64,000 nucleotides of DNA, taken from contig JAQTUV010000002.1 in the NCBI GenBank assembly GCA_028707175.1, positions 496,001 to 560,000 of the forward strand. Direction: 5' to 3'. Below are positions 52,954 through 61,906 of this stretch, one piece after another. This stretch comes from Sideroxydans sp. Its GTDB lineage: Bacteria > Pseudomonadota > Gammaproteobacteria > Burkholderiales > Gallionellaceae. The notes beneath the pieces were generated by a model. The model was not told the origin of the DNA. It ran no database searches and saw nothing but the letters and a program-made list of their open reading frames with translations. Numbering within the stretch: position 1 is the stretch's first letter; each line of letters starts with the position of its first letter. Both the position numbers and the translations under genes were made by a program.

Positions 52954-53226
52954 ATGTTGAAGCGGGTGTTTGCAGTGTTTGTGTTAATGGTGGCGATCCT
53001 GTTTACGCCGTACTTTGGCTTCACTCAGATGACCTCTGAGTTCCTGGCGGCACTCTACATGGGAGATATGCCGCATGTACGAGCCATGCTGACCGGCGAA
53101 GAAGATGATTCCCAGTTCACCCAGCTGAAACACGGCGTGGCTCTGAAAAACAAGCCGGAGCAACCGCCCGTTGTGCAGTCGCAAGTGGCGGCAGGGCCGA
53201 CAGTCGAAACGGGTGTCCCGAAATGA
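52954..53226 (+). CDS. Small exported or membrane-anchored protein
   Basis: A 90-residue protein with an N-terminal hydrophobic segment (VFAVFVLMVAILFTPYFGF) and a hydrophilic tail rich in Gln, Pro and Val. The ATG at 52954 follows GGAGG with good spacing. It overlaps the next gene by four bases. No family recognised. Confidence 0.6.
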   Translation: MLKRVFAVFVLMVAILFTPYFGFTQMTSEFLAALYMGDMPHVRAMLTGEEDDSQFTQLKHGVALKNKPEQPPVVQSQVAAGPTVETGVPK

Positions 53227-53492
53227 ACCCACAACGCTTCAAATGCACCGGTGTCCCATACCGCCAAGGTTGGATTGAAGTGACTTCAGGGATTCACGGT
53301 GGCTTCGTGAATCTTGAGGTTTGGAATGTCACGCCCGAAGTTGATATATCGCCACTTGCCTCTGAACTCGCACTTCTCACTGATGACCAAATTGTCGGAA
53401 ATACTGAGGTTGAGCTATCCGTGGCTCTCGCAAAAGAACTGGTCGCGGCGCTTGAGAGCGCAATCAAAGCTATCGAGCGGGCGGATGCGTAA
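53223..53492 (+). CDS. Hypothetical small protein
   Basis: An 89-residue soluble protein with a beta-rich first half (GWIEVTSGIHGGFVNLEVW) and an alpha-helical end (ELSVALAKELVAALESAIKA). ATGA overlap with the preceding gene indicates coupled translation. No family recognised. It is the last plus-strand gene of the accessory run. Confidence 0.6.
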   Translation: MNPQRFKCTGVPYRQGWIEVTSGIHGGFVNLEVWNVTPEVDISPLASELALLTDDQIVGNTEVELSVALAKELVAALESAIKAIERADA

Positions 53493-53567
53493 CATTTCTA
53501 TTCACGTGACGTGTCAAAGCTAAGCTTTGTCATGCCCGCGAAGCCCCCCATCAACGTCTCGGCAGCT

Positions 53568-54452
53568 TCAGCGTGAAACCAATGTGCCAGCCGTAGCGCG
53601 TCTCAGCGGATCGCGCCACAAGGCTTTTTTGCGGGCGGGTGTAAGCAGGTTCGTCTCCGTTTTCTGCGGCTCGTTCGTGTACAGCCCCCAGAAGGGGAAG
53701 CGTGCATCCTGAGAGTTGCTCAACTTCGCGCCCTTGGGGGACGCAGAATCAAATTGAATGAGGTCGAAAATGAAGTAGCTATGCCCTTTCCCGTCTCGAC
53801 TTGGAATGGTGATCGAACCATCTGACCCAGGGGGCTCCGCGAGTCGTTGCAATAGCAGAGTGGCAGCAGATTCATTGCCAAAGTGCACTAAGCGCGAATC
53901 ACTCATTATGTTCCCCAAGCCTAAGTAACGATAACCTTGCACACTTGAAAGCAGAAAGAGCCTGCCTCCAATTTCCCCCGCCAGCCCGTTACCATGTGAG
54001 CTAGTTTCAATTATGAAATCCAGCTTACCGTCACCATTCAAATCTGCGTAATAAGCAGCATCGACAAACTCCCCTCCTAGGAAGTCTGCCATCTTCAACA
54101 TGGTTTTTGCCACAGCATTTCCCGTTTCCTGAAGTTTCACTTCCACATACGTACCCACTTCGCTGCCTTCTTCAGCACGCTTATTCAACTTGGAAATGCT
54201 GGCGAAAGAAATGTCATAACCCCCACAACTCGCCCCTGCCCGCCCGCCCGCCCAATACACCATGCCCGGAGTCATTTTGCACTCGGCTAGCTTTACCGCT
54301 TGAACGCTACCGGCCTCGAAATTTGGTGCGTAAATAGGCGTAACGCCACCGCCCCAAGGCTCTGCAAACGTACTGCTCGCGAAAAGGCAGATGACTAGCC
54401 CCAAGGCAGTACATGTACGAGATAAATACATAACATGGCTCAGAAATTCCAC
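53568..54452 (-). CDS. Exported protein with FG-GAP-like segment
   Basis: A protein of about 294 residues with signal peptide (ALGLVICLFASSTFAEP). It contains a calcium-binding-type ADLNGDGKLDFIIE loop near the middle and FDLIQFDSASPKGAKL later. Start is uncertain. GTG at 54452 follows AAGGGA; ATG at 54431 gives the cleanest signal peptide; ATG at 54479 lacks a ribosome site. No family assigned. It converges with the 53223 gene. Confidence 0.65.
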   Translation of the reverse strand: MEFLSHVMYLSRTCTALGLVICLFASSTFAEPWGGGVTPIYAPNFEAGSVQAVKLAECKMTPGMVYWAGGRAGASCGGYDISFASISKLNKRAEEGSEVGTYVEVKLQETGNAVAKTMLKMADFLGGEFVDAAYYADLNGDGKLDFIIETSSHGNGLAGEIGGRLFLLSSVQGYRYLGLGNIMSDSRLVHFGNESAATLLLQRLAEPPGSDGSITIPSRDGKGHSYFIFDLIQFDSASPKGAKLSNSQDARFPFWGLYTNEPQKTETNLLTPARKKALWRDPLRRATAGTLVSR

Positions 54453-54534
54453 TTCATTTCCCTTCGGCTTTATCCGCATAAATACGCCACTACTTAGAAC
54501 GTCGGAATCTAATCGGGCTCATTACTCCCATCAC

Positions 54535-55521
54535 TCAGACCTTCCCGCTGGATTTTTTGAGTAGTGCCTTGATCTTCTTGTCATCGGTCAACATGGCGGG
54601 GGTCTTACCTTCGCTGTTCTTTAGATTCGCGTTGGCACCTTTGGATAGCAAGAATTTAACTTCTTCCAATTTGTATCCAAAAAAGCACGCACTGTGCAAA
54701 GCCGTATTTCCATCGGCATCAACAGCATTGATATCTGCACCAAGACTTAGCAATAACTCCACAACCTCTTTGTGTTTTTTAAAATCGACCGATTGGATAG
54801 AAGGTGCATCATTAGGCCCACCTGCATTCACATTTGCACCGTGTTCGACGAGCAATTTAATTGCCTCTGCATGCCCGTTAAGTGTGGCGAAGTGAAGGGG
54901 TGTCATACCTTGAATGAATAGGCCGTCATCAATATGATCGGACGTTACATTGACTTTGGCTCCTTCAGAAAGTAAACGCTTCATTGCTGGAATGTCATTC
55001 TTCGCAGCAGCATCATGCAAGCGGTAATCTTCTTTCATCGCCACGTTGCATCGACTAGTTTCATACAAGGCAACGGGTGACAATTTTTCATCCGCAAAGC
55101 GTTGATAGAGCCCCTTCGCTTCATCAATGGGAAGCTCGCAAAAAGTAAATTCACCGGTGCTTTTTCGGCTGGCGAAATTTTGATCGATCAAAAGTGTCTT
55201 CAAGTTGGCCGAAGATTCGGCAGGGAGTTTAAGGGTTGCATTCGTTGCAAGAATGATCGCCGCACCCACCCAGCCTTTACGGTATTCCTCTTTCCTCCGA
55301 AGAATCTTCGACACGACGATGATCGAATTCGCAGAGCCACCTTGAACGCTTGATGCCGCCTTGCAGACGTTGGAGTCTGGTGATGAATTCGAATCAAGAT
55401 CCTGACTGATCTTCTCGCACAAACTTTGAAAGGATGGCACTTGTGTCTCTGCGGCAACGTCTGCCGCAGAGCTGGTAAGGCTGAACAATGAGGCTGTAAT
55501 AAATACACATAAGCGACGCAT
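54535..55521 (-). CDS. Exported ankyrin-repeat protein
   Basis: A 328-residue protein. A signal peptide ends TSSAAD, followed by an N-terminal domain of about 160 residues with several cysteines (SLCEKI, NVCKAA, TFCELP, SRCNVA). About five ankyrin repeats come next: LHDAAAKNDIPAMKRLLSEG, TPLHFATLNGHAEAIKLLVE, HKEVVELLLSLGADINAVDA and TALHSACFFGYKLEEVKFLL. The second ATG (55521) follows AGGAG with better spacing than the one at 55527. Ankyrin repeats bind proteins; the partner is unknown. Confidence 0.8.
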   Translation of the reverse strand: MRRLCVFITASLFSLTSSAADVAAETQVPSFQSLCEKISQDLDSNSSPDSNVCKAASSVQGGSANSIIVVSKILRRKEEYRKGWVGAAIILATNATLKLPAESSANLKTLLIDQNFASRKSTGEFTFCELPIDEAKGLYQRFADEKLSPVALYETSRCNVAMKEDYRLHDAAAKNDIPAMKRLLSEGAKVNVTSDHIDDGLFIQGMTPLHFATLNGHAEAIKLLVEHGANVNAGGPNDAPSIQSVDFKKHKEVVELLLSLGADINAVDADGNTALHSACFFGYKLEEVKFLLSKGANANLKNSEGKTPAMLTDDKKIKALLKKSSGKV

Positions 55522-55560
55522 GATCATCTCCTGTGAGTGTGTTGATGTGTGGCTGGAAAA

Positions 55561-56184
55561 CTAATAGCGAGTAAGTAAGTGTTGCTTATCTTTTTCAGAA
55601 TCTCCGGCACATTTCACTCGATGGCCATTGGGCTTGAGCAAGCAATAATTCTCGACTGTGCCGCCGCCGCGTAGATAGGTATGCTTGGTGACGACAAGAT
55701 AGCCTGCGTACTTTCCGTGCGTGACAATGTCCAGACTGTTGCCGTCGGTCACATAGTGCTGTTGTAACGTGGCGATATCGAGTTGATGCACCGCGCCGGA
55801 AGTAGTCCATGCGGCAGTCGTAAAGTAGAGCGATTTTCCGTCAGGCGAAAACTTGGGGTTATGCAGATGGGTCAGATTGTTTTCAGGATCGTCGTCGCGC
55901 TGGCTGCGGACGGCCATGCGGCTTGTGCGCGAAGCCATATCCACCAGCCATATCTCGGAGAGTGAATCATCCGGTGTTGTTTCATCCGCATGAATATATG
56001 CGCCCCATTTCCGGTCAGGCGAGATGACCGCGCCAGTGTTGTTTTGCCCGGCACTCATTTGCTGAACTTCGCCGCGCTCATTGCGGTGGAATATGCTGCC
56101 GTCTTGCTCGAATAAATCGGCGGCTATCGCGAAATCAGGCGATAGCATCAACACAACAATTGCGAACCGGCGCGCGATTTTCAT
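55561..56184 (-). CDS. Exported PD40/TolB-like beta-propeller protein, paralogue 2
   Basis: A 207-residue periplasmic protein with signal peptide ending FAIAAD and the same blocks as the protein at 49494: GAVISPDRKWGAYIH, SEIWLVDMASRTSRMAV, FSPDGKSLYFTTAAWTTS, AVHQLDIATLQQHYVTDGNS, and the ending ENYCLLKPNGHRVKC. The ATG at 56184 is used; a GTG three bases upstream is possible. It lies between the ankyrin gene and two YbjN-like genes on the same strand. Confidence 0.8.
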   Translation of the reverse strand: MKIARRFAIVVLMLSPDFAIAADLFEQDGSIFHRNERGEVQQMSAGQNNTGAVISPDRKWGAYIHADETTPDDSLSEIWLVDMASRTSRMAVRSQRDDDPENNLTHLHNPKFSPDGKSLYFTTAAWTTSGAVHQLDIATLQQHYVTDGNSLDIVTHGKYAGYLVVTKHTYLRGGGTVENYCLLKPNGHRVKCAGDSEKDKQHLLTRY

Positions 56185-56210
56185 CACCCAGATCCGGTGT
56201 TCAGGAAAAG

Positions 56211-56699
56211 TTATTCATCATCTTTGCCCGTCAAACCCAATTCGACCCCGTCGGCATCCTGAGCAATTGAATCAATCGTCGCCTTAAGGGTTGCGGGCGT
56301 TGCGTTGCCGGGAATTTGTGCGAGCAAAACGAGGCGAAATTGATCGGCTTCTTTATGCAATCCCCAAGCCCCGACGGGCATTTCAAGCGTGTGCTCCAAC
56401 AACCCCTCGATGCTATCGGCTGAGATAGGATCATGCAGCGTGGCTGCAAACGAATACACCTCGCGAGTATTTGCTTTATTCAGCGAACTGCTGACGAACA
56501 TGAGCTGAGTTCGTTCCGAACTAGGCATCTTGACGGTGATAGCGAAAGTCTTGGGAGAAGCCGCCTTATGGTGGTAGCCCAAGGAAGTCAGCGTTTCCTC
56601 GATATTCACAGGCTTTGCGGGGCGGTCAGCGGCAAGTACCGCAAGGGGGGCGACAAGGGCGATGCATAGCGCAAAACGACTACAGAAAATGAGTTTCAT
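56211..56699 (-). CDS. Small exported YbjN-like protein, paralogue 1
   Basis: A 162-residue protein with signal peptide ending AVLAAD. Pattern: LTSLGYHHKAASPKTFAITV, RTQLMFVSSSL, REVYSFAATLHDPIS, LLEHTLEMPVGAWGLH, FRLVLLAQIPGNAT, then ATIDSIAQDADGVELGLTGK. The same order of blocks occurs in the proteins at 56740 and 62463. The fold pattern recalls YbjN/type III secretion chaperones, but exported. Function unknown. Confidence 0.72.
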   Translation of the reverse strand: MKLIFCSRFALCIALVAPLAVLAADRPAKPVNIEETLTSLGYHHKAASPKTFAITVKMPSSERTQLMFVSSSLNKANTREVYSFAATLHDPISADSIEGLLEHTLEMPVGAWGLHKEADQFRLVLLAQIPGNATPATLKATIDSIAQDADGVELGLTGKDDE

Positions 56700-56739
56700 G
56701 ATTTTTTCCTAAAAAAGCCTGAAGGTTTTGTGGCGAGAC

Positions 56740-57234
56740 TCAAAGTTCATCCACATTTCCGGAAAGCGCTTGTTCGAGAATGTCGCCCCTGATCGCCGCC
56801 ATCTTGATGGCCGCTTTGAGTTCATCCGAATCCGCATCAGCGTCTAATTTAATGATGAAAATCACGATGGAATACTGCTCTTGTTTAGCCAAGCTCCATG
56901 CGCCTACAGCTAGCGTGGCATTTTCTTCCAGCAATTGTTGAAGTCGGGCGCCAGGCAGTGGCTCCTTGCTGCGATAGGCCATCGAGTAAATAGCCCGAAA
57001 CGCACCGCCATTTATTTTTTTTGGATTCACATCGACGTACACCTGCTGGCTGCGCTTATCATCAAAACTCATCACGACGTTTGCGGCACCTTCGGTCGGT
57101 ATGGCAACATCAGCGTATCCCGCCATACTTAATTGGATTTTTAGAACATTGCGTTGATACATGTCGGCAAAAACAGAGCCCGACATAAGCAAGGTGGAAG
57201 TCAGAAAGAGGCAGCGTAAAAGCAGAGGTTTCAT
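56740..57234 (-). CDS. Small exported YbjN-like protein, paralogue 2
   Basis: A 164-residue protein with signal peptide ending SVFAD. Shared blocks: LSMAGYADVAIPTEGAANVV, KRSQQVYVDVN, FRAIYSMAYRSKEPLP, RLQQLLEENATLAVGAWSLA, YSIVIFIIKLDADADSDEL, then MAAIRGDILEQALSGN. It directly precedes paralogue 1 on the minus strand, a tandem duplication that has diverged. Confidence 0.72.
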   Translation of the reverse strand: MKPLLLRCLFLTSTLLMSGSVFADMYQRNVLKIQLSMAGYADVAIPTEGAANVVMSFDDKRSQQVYVDVNPKKINGGAFRAIYSMAYRSKEPLPGARLQQLLEENATLAVGAWSLAKQEQYSIVIFIIKLDADADSDELKAAIKMAAIRGDILEQALSGNVDEL

Positions 57235-57257
57235 AGTAGGGTTGCCTGTGTTTGCAT

Positions 57258-57455
57258 CTATTGTTCACGAATGAAAGGCGTAAAGCCGCTATTGACTTTC
57301 TTCTCGTTCACATCCATTCCCTGATTCAGCAGCGCTTCGGCTCTGGTTTTGTCGCCTGCTTCAGCCGCATCATGAAGTTCGTTTGCCCGAGCCGCCCCCA
57401 TCGTCGCTAGCGCCAGTATCAAACCAAAAACCGAGACCAGAATTCGTTGCTTCAT
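57258..57455 (-). pseudogene. Truncated exported ankyrin protein
   Basis: 65 codons with a good signal peptide (GLILALATMGAARAN) and one ankyrin repeat (ELHDAAEAGDKTRAEALLNQ, then GMDVNEKKVNSGFTPF), ending abruptly REQ-stop where a second repeat would begin. GGAG lies before the ATG. It is probably the 5' remnant of a longer ankyrin gene, although a functional short product cannot be excluded. Confidence 0.55.
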
Positions 57456-57578
57456 GTCATTGCTCCGTAAAAAGGAGTTCTCAGCATCGCCGAGAGGGCC
57501 TCAGTGCGCCCTCATCTCGATGGTGCTGAGTACGACAGTGGTAGCAGTAAACGGCATCATGCGATATTTGATAGCTCA

Positions 57579-58745
57579 CTAGCGGCATTGAGCGCGCGTG
57601 TCACCACCCGAGCAATTGTTATTCCTGCGGTAATCAGCATTGCGACGGGCGTTATCTTTCGCCTCCATGTCCCGCCGCGTCTTATCCAGCGTTGCCGAAT
57701 ACCGCTCCCAAAAGCCGGAGCCTTTGGCTTCTTCTCGAGCACGGGCTTCCGCATGTAGTGCTTTGTCATACTCCTCAAATGAGGCATACCCTTTTGCTTT
57801 CAATTCGGCCAGATAGGCGGCCTCCGCTCTCTTGCGTTCCTCTTCCTTCTGTTGGGCGATGCGGATTTTTTCAAGTTCAGCAAGGCGAACTTGCTCCTTG
57901 GCCTTCACATCAAGTAGGGCGCGATATTCTGTGGCTAACAATCCATCTTTGTTGCGAATTTTGGGGTTTGCTCCCATTGTTATGAGCACCTCTCTTGCCC
58001 CCCAAGAGTCCTTTTTGTCATCAACGTAGAAAAGCACGGTATTGCCCGCTGTGTCAGCTTCATTTAGATGGTGTTGATACTTCGAATAGATGTCATACGA
58101 AGCATCACAATTACCATCCCGCCAAGAATCTCGTAAGAGAGTGTAGTTATATTTCGCCCCGTGGGATTTCAATTGCGCCACGATTTCTACATAGTCGGCG
58201 TTTTTGGATACAAGTTTTGTATGAATCACTTTTTTATAGTCTCCATGCCCAACAAAATCCGACAGAACGTATTCGTTATTAATTCCAATCTTGGCAAATG
58301 TATTGGCTTGCTCCAAGTCGGCAAACAAAACGGCATTATTCAAAGGAACCTGGCAATCTCGGTTGACCGTATTGACATCAGCCCCCTTGGATAGCAGATA
58401 TTTGACGATTTCAACATTTCCGTAATCCACCGCAAATGCCAGTGCAGTTTTATCATCTGTATCTTTTTTAATTCGGCGATTCACTGGAACACCTGCCTCA
58501 ATCAGCGTTTGCACTAAATCCAAGCGATTGCTTGCGATGAAGAGTTCAGTATAGGAATCAGAAAAATTCCTCACTTGATATTCACTTTCATTGATCGAGC
58601 GGAGTATTTCTTTGATGGTTTTATCATCATTCTCATTCCATGCTTTGACAAACATGGCATCTTTTTCCCTTATACCGGGTGTTGAAGAACACCCCACCAT
58701 CACCCCCACGCAGCACACTAACAACCACTTCATAGCGATTCTCAT
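57579..58745 (-). CDS. Ankyrin-repeat lipoprotein with coiled-coil tail
   Basis: A 388-residue lipoprotein. The lipobox is VMVGCSST. Ankyrin-like repeats cover about residues 60-285 (LFIASNRLDLVQTLIEAGVP, LAFAVDYGNVEIVKYLLSKG, EVLITMGANPKIRNKDG). A charged helical region from 288 to 350 is a likely coiled coil (KAKEQVRLAELEKIRIAQQK, KEEERKRAEAAYLAELKAKG), followed by a short Arg/Asn-rich end with two cysteines. The ribosome site AAAGGAGGTGA is almost a perfect match to the anti-Shine-Dalgarno and fixes the start at 58745. Confidence 0.8.
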   Translation of the reverse strand: MRIAMKWLLVCCVGVMVGCSSTPGIREKDAMFVKAWNENDDKTIKEILRSINESEYQVRNFSDSYTELFIASNRLDLVQTLIEAGVPVNRRIKKDTDDKTALAFAVDYGNVEIVKYLLSKGADVNTVNRDCQVPLNNAVLFADLEQANTFAKIGINNEYVLSDFVGHGDYKKVIHTKLVSKNADYVEIVAQLKSHGAKYNYTLLRDSWRDGNCDASYDIYSKYQHHLNEADTAGNTVLFYVDDKKDSWGAREVLITMGANPKIRNKDGLLATEYRALLDVKAKEQVRLAELEKIRIAQQKEEERKRAEAAYLAELKAKGYASFEEYDKALHAEARAREEAKGSGFWERYSATLDKTRRDMEAKDNARRNADYRRNNNCSGGDTRAQCR

Positions 58746-58835
58746 TATTCACCTCCTTTCAACCCAGATTGTTCATTAGGCTCGCCATTCCCGCGCAGAA
58801 GGGTAAGCAAGGCGCAAGCAGTGCAACTTGCATCT

Positions 58836-61835
58836 CTACGGACTAGTCATTAATAAGCTAGGCCCTACTAAAACCAGCTTGCCATTGGCGTAAATAATGT
58901 CTCGAATTGCTGAGGTGGTCGAAGCTGGAGTTCTGTCTGCCCAATTGATGCCATCCCTTGAAGTTAAAACAACTCCTCTTCCAGAACCTGCCAAGTCACT
59001 CGAAAACAAAACAAACATACCATCTACAAAAATGACGCGGTGGTAAGTGACCATGCCTGGCATCAGCAAGCCGTTAGCCCACCCTTCGACAGTATCGGCA
59101 CGTTCAGTCCAGTTAATTAAATCAGTGGATGTGGCGAGTGAGGGTTGGAAGCCATAGCTCCCAATTATTTGGCGGTTGCCCGCGATGACATATACGCCGT
59201 TACCATAGGCGACACCATATGAGAAGGCTTGGCTACGCGGCTTATTTCCTGCACCCGTTGTGTAATCAAAAGAATCTGTTGCATGGAAACTTTGTTCAGT
59301 CCACGTGATTCCGTCCTTCGATCTAACAATCAAGCCGCGCTCACCCACTGCTACGAATTCATTATTCAAAAACTGAATGTCAAGCAACCAATTAGGAGCG
59401 CTCAGTTTATGCACTGTCCATGTGATGGTATCTGGGGAAGTGGCGATGAAGTCGTAGCCTGTCACCACATACAAGCCTTTAGCGTAGGTGGCCGCAAACA
59501 AAGTGCCATTCATCGTGTAACCCGGAATAATTCTTTCAGTCCAAGTGATGCCATCAGGAGAAGTAACCAAGCGCCCCGAGCTATGCACCGCAAAAAACAA
59601 ACCATTGAGGTAGCGAATGTTTGAAGGGGTGGAGCTTGAAATAAGTGGATTGGTTGAATAAAAACTGCCCAGCGGAGAAGAATAGATGCCAGAAATCCCG
59701 TCGCTGGAAAGCGCCATCCCCTCATAATTGACCCCCACGAAGAGGCCATTGCCATAGGCGATTGAGTTGCCGCCAAAACTGCGAACACCCGTGTATCGCC
59801 ACGCGATGCCATCGCTTGAAACCGCGACTTTACCTGCAAGTCCAACTCCCACAAATTGCCCGTTCGCATAAGTCATCACCGTGGGCATGGCTTGCGATGA
59901 ATTACCGATGACGGGAACTAGACGCTGTGTCCATGTGACTGCATCGCTGGATGTCCAATACACGGTAGGATTCAACTGTGAGTGCCAGAAAAGCTGTCCA
60001 TTGGCAAAATTGAGTAAGCTTGAATTAGCTGAAATCGAACCTATCGTCGCACTCGCCCCACCTTTCGCTAGCCCCCATACCGCTCCATCTAAAGAAGAGA
60101 CCACACAGTCCATCGTGTTGCCTCCCGAGTAACCCACATTCGGAGAAGTTCCGGCGGCCACAAATTTGCCATTAGCAAAATAAATAGTTGTGAGATTGGC
60201 GGAAATCACATTGGAGGTCGAAATGTTGCCCGTCGCCGCCAATGATGCACTGTTATTGAATGTCCAAGTAACTGCATCGGCAGACGTTAGAACAGTCGCT
60301 TTATCGCCCACGGCGATAAACATGCTGTTGCCAAATGTGATGCCGTTCAAATTGTTAATGGTCGTTGATGTTTGGGGAGTCCACGTGAGCAGGTCGGCTG
60401 AGGTCAGCACGACACCGCCAGCCCCGACTGCAACATAAGTTGAAGCGCCAAACGTCACGCTATTTAATTGCGCTGTGGTGGCTGAGGTGCGTGCTGCCCA
60501 CGTGACGGCATCCGGTGATGTAAGAATCGTGCCCGCAGCACCTAATACGATGAACTGGCCGTTGAGGTAGGAAATGTGACTTAAGTTATTTGCAGTACCA
60601 CTATTTCTATAAGTCCAAGTGATGCCATCCAAGCTGGTTTTAATGATGCCGCCATCCCCTACTGCCACATACTGCGTTTGATCTGTGGCAATTGAGCGAT
60701 GTATATCTGTTGTATTCACAGCTTGCTGGGGATGTACCGTCCAATTGATCCCCAACCCTGGGATGGCGGGGTACTGTGGCAAGGCTTGGTTATTATTTAC
60801 AACCGCCAGTGCGCGAGGCTCTTTACCCACCGCAATCGTGGCAATAAAAGTGCTGACATCGCCAAAGTTCGCCTGCCCTTTTAGCTTGACGACATTGATC
60901 GTGTTGTCCGTTATGTTGGCAATATAGGCATAGTTATTTTTGGGGTTGACAGCAACATCAATTGCTCCAGGCCGCCCCCCTGACACGCCCGCCCAATTTC
61001 CCTGTGTACCTATTTTATAGAGCAGCCCCGTACTGGCATTGGCTTGCGCGACATACACGCTGTTGTCGTTCGGATTGATCCCCATGCCTCTGAGGTTAGC
61101 GCTAACCATGGTGCGGATTTGTAGTGACCCAGTGCTGGTATCAAATACGGATATATGGCTGGAACCGCCTTCTGTAACAAACAGCTTGCCTGACACGGGA
61201 TCAACTTCTACGTCATAGGGTTTCCACAAGAAATTTGAAGCCGTCACCGTGGTAGGCAAGGTACCGCTGACGGTGTTGGTCGAAGCGTCAATGACAGATA
61301 CTGTGCCTCCGTTATTGTTAGCCACATAAAGCTTATTCGTGTGTGAGTCGATGCTAATGCCAAAGGGGGCGCTACCCACTGCGAGCGTGGTAATCGTCTG
61401 GTTAGTCAGACTGTTGATGACCGACACCGAATTGTCGAGAGAGTTGCTGACATAGACTCTCTCGGTAATCGGATTAACCGCCACGCCAACTGGATTGGCT
61501 CCTGTCGGAAGGGTAGTGAGTACCGTATCGGAGAGTGTGTCGATAACGGAAAGCGTGTTATCGCCTGTGTTGGCAACATAAGCGCGGTTGGTGGTGTTGT
61601 TCACGGCAAGCGCCGTGGGGAATTTTCCAACAGGTATTGTTTTGAACAGTGCATTTGTCTCGGCATCTATAACGGATATGGAATTGCTGCCTGAATTTGC
61701 CACATAAATACTGTTGGCGGATTTTGTAAGTACGCTTGGTGGCAGGCCCCCTACCCCTGAATCCTTGCCCGAGCCCCCACATGCAACCAAAGCGGCGGTG
61801 CATATTAAGATAGTCATTAACTTGCTTGCATTCAT
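58836..61835 (-). CDS. Large lipoprotein with YVTN propeller and Ycf48/BNR-like repeats
   Basis: A 999-residue lipoprotein (lipobox LVACGG). Residues about 40-350 are a YVTN-type propeller with ~42-residue repeats (IYVANSGSNSISVIDAETNA, RAYVANTGDNTLSVIDT, LYVANNNGGTVSVIDAST). From about 370 to the end, repeats of about 40 residues carry VAVGDGGIIKTSLDGITWTY, ITFGNSMFIAVGDKATVLTS and similar, in the style of BNR/photosystem-stability-factor-like repeats that form a second large propeller. The ending LVLVGPSLLMTSP completes a blade. Probably exposed at the surface; binding partners are unknown. Confidence 0.82.
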   Translation of the reverse strand: MNASKLMTILICTAALVACGGSGKDSGVGGLPPSVLTKSANSIYVANSGSNSISVIDAETNALFKTIPVGKFPTALAVNNTTNRAYVANTGDNTLSVIDTLSDTVLTTLPTGANPVGVAVNPITERVYVSNSLDNSVSVINSLTNQTITTLAVGSAPFGISIDSHTNKLYVANNNGGTVSVIDASTNTVSGTLPTTVTASNFLWKPYDVEVDPVSGKLFVTEGGSSHISVFDTSTGSLQIRTMVSANLRGMGINPNDNSVYVAQANASTGLLYKIGTQGNWAGVSGGRPGAIDVAVNPKNNYAYIANITDNTINVVKLKGQANFGDVSTFIATIAVGKEPRALAVVNNNQALPQYPAIPGLGINWTVHPQQAVNTTDIHRSIATDQTQYVAVGDGGIIKTSLDGITWTYRNSGTANNLSHISYLNGQFIVLGAAGTILTSPDAVTWAARTSATTAQLNSVTFGASTYVAVGAGGVVLTSADLLTWTPQTSTTINNLNGITFGNSMFIAVGDKATVLTSADAVTWTFNNSASLAATGNISTSNVISANLTTIYFANGKFVAAGTSPNVGYSGGNTMDCVVSSLDGAVWGLAKGGASATIGSISANSSLLNFANGQLFWHSQLNPTVYWTSSDAVTWTQRLVPVIGNSSQAMPTVMTYANGQFVGVGLAGKVAVSSDGIAWRYTGVRSFGGNSIAYGNGLFVGVNYEGMALSSDGISGIYSSPLGSFYSTNPLISSSTPSNIRYLNGLFFAVHSSGRLVTSPDGITWTERIIPGYTMNGTLFAATYAKGLYVVTGYDFIATSPDTITWTVHKLSAPNWLLDIQFLNNEFVAVGERGLIVRSKDGITWTEQSFHATDSFDYTTGAGNKPRSQAFSYGVAYGNGVYVIAGNRQIIGSYGFQPSLATSTDLINWTERADTVEGWANGLLMPGMVTYHRVIFVDGMFVLFSSDLAGSGRGVVLTSRDGINWADRTPASTTSAIRDIIYANGKLVLVGPSLLMTSP

Positions 61836-61906
61836 GGGATTTTCCTTGGATTCAAATGGGGCTATGGCTATAGCAGGTCGGTCTGGTTTTTACAATTATG
61901 GCTTCA

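Noticed and set aside
58836..61700. Repeated segments as a CRISPR array or tandem repeat locus
   Set aside because: They are degenerate coding repeats in one long frame encoding propeller blades; there are no regular identical repeats with spacers.
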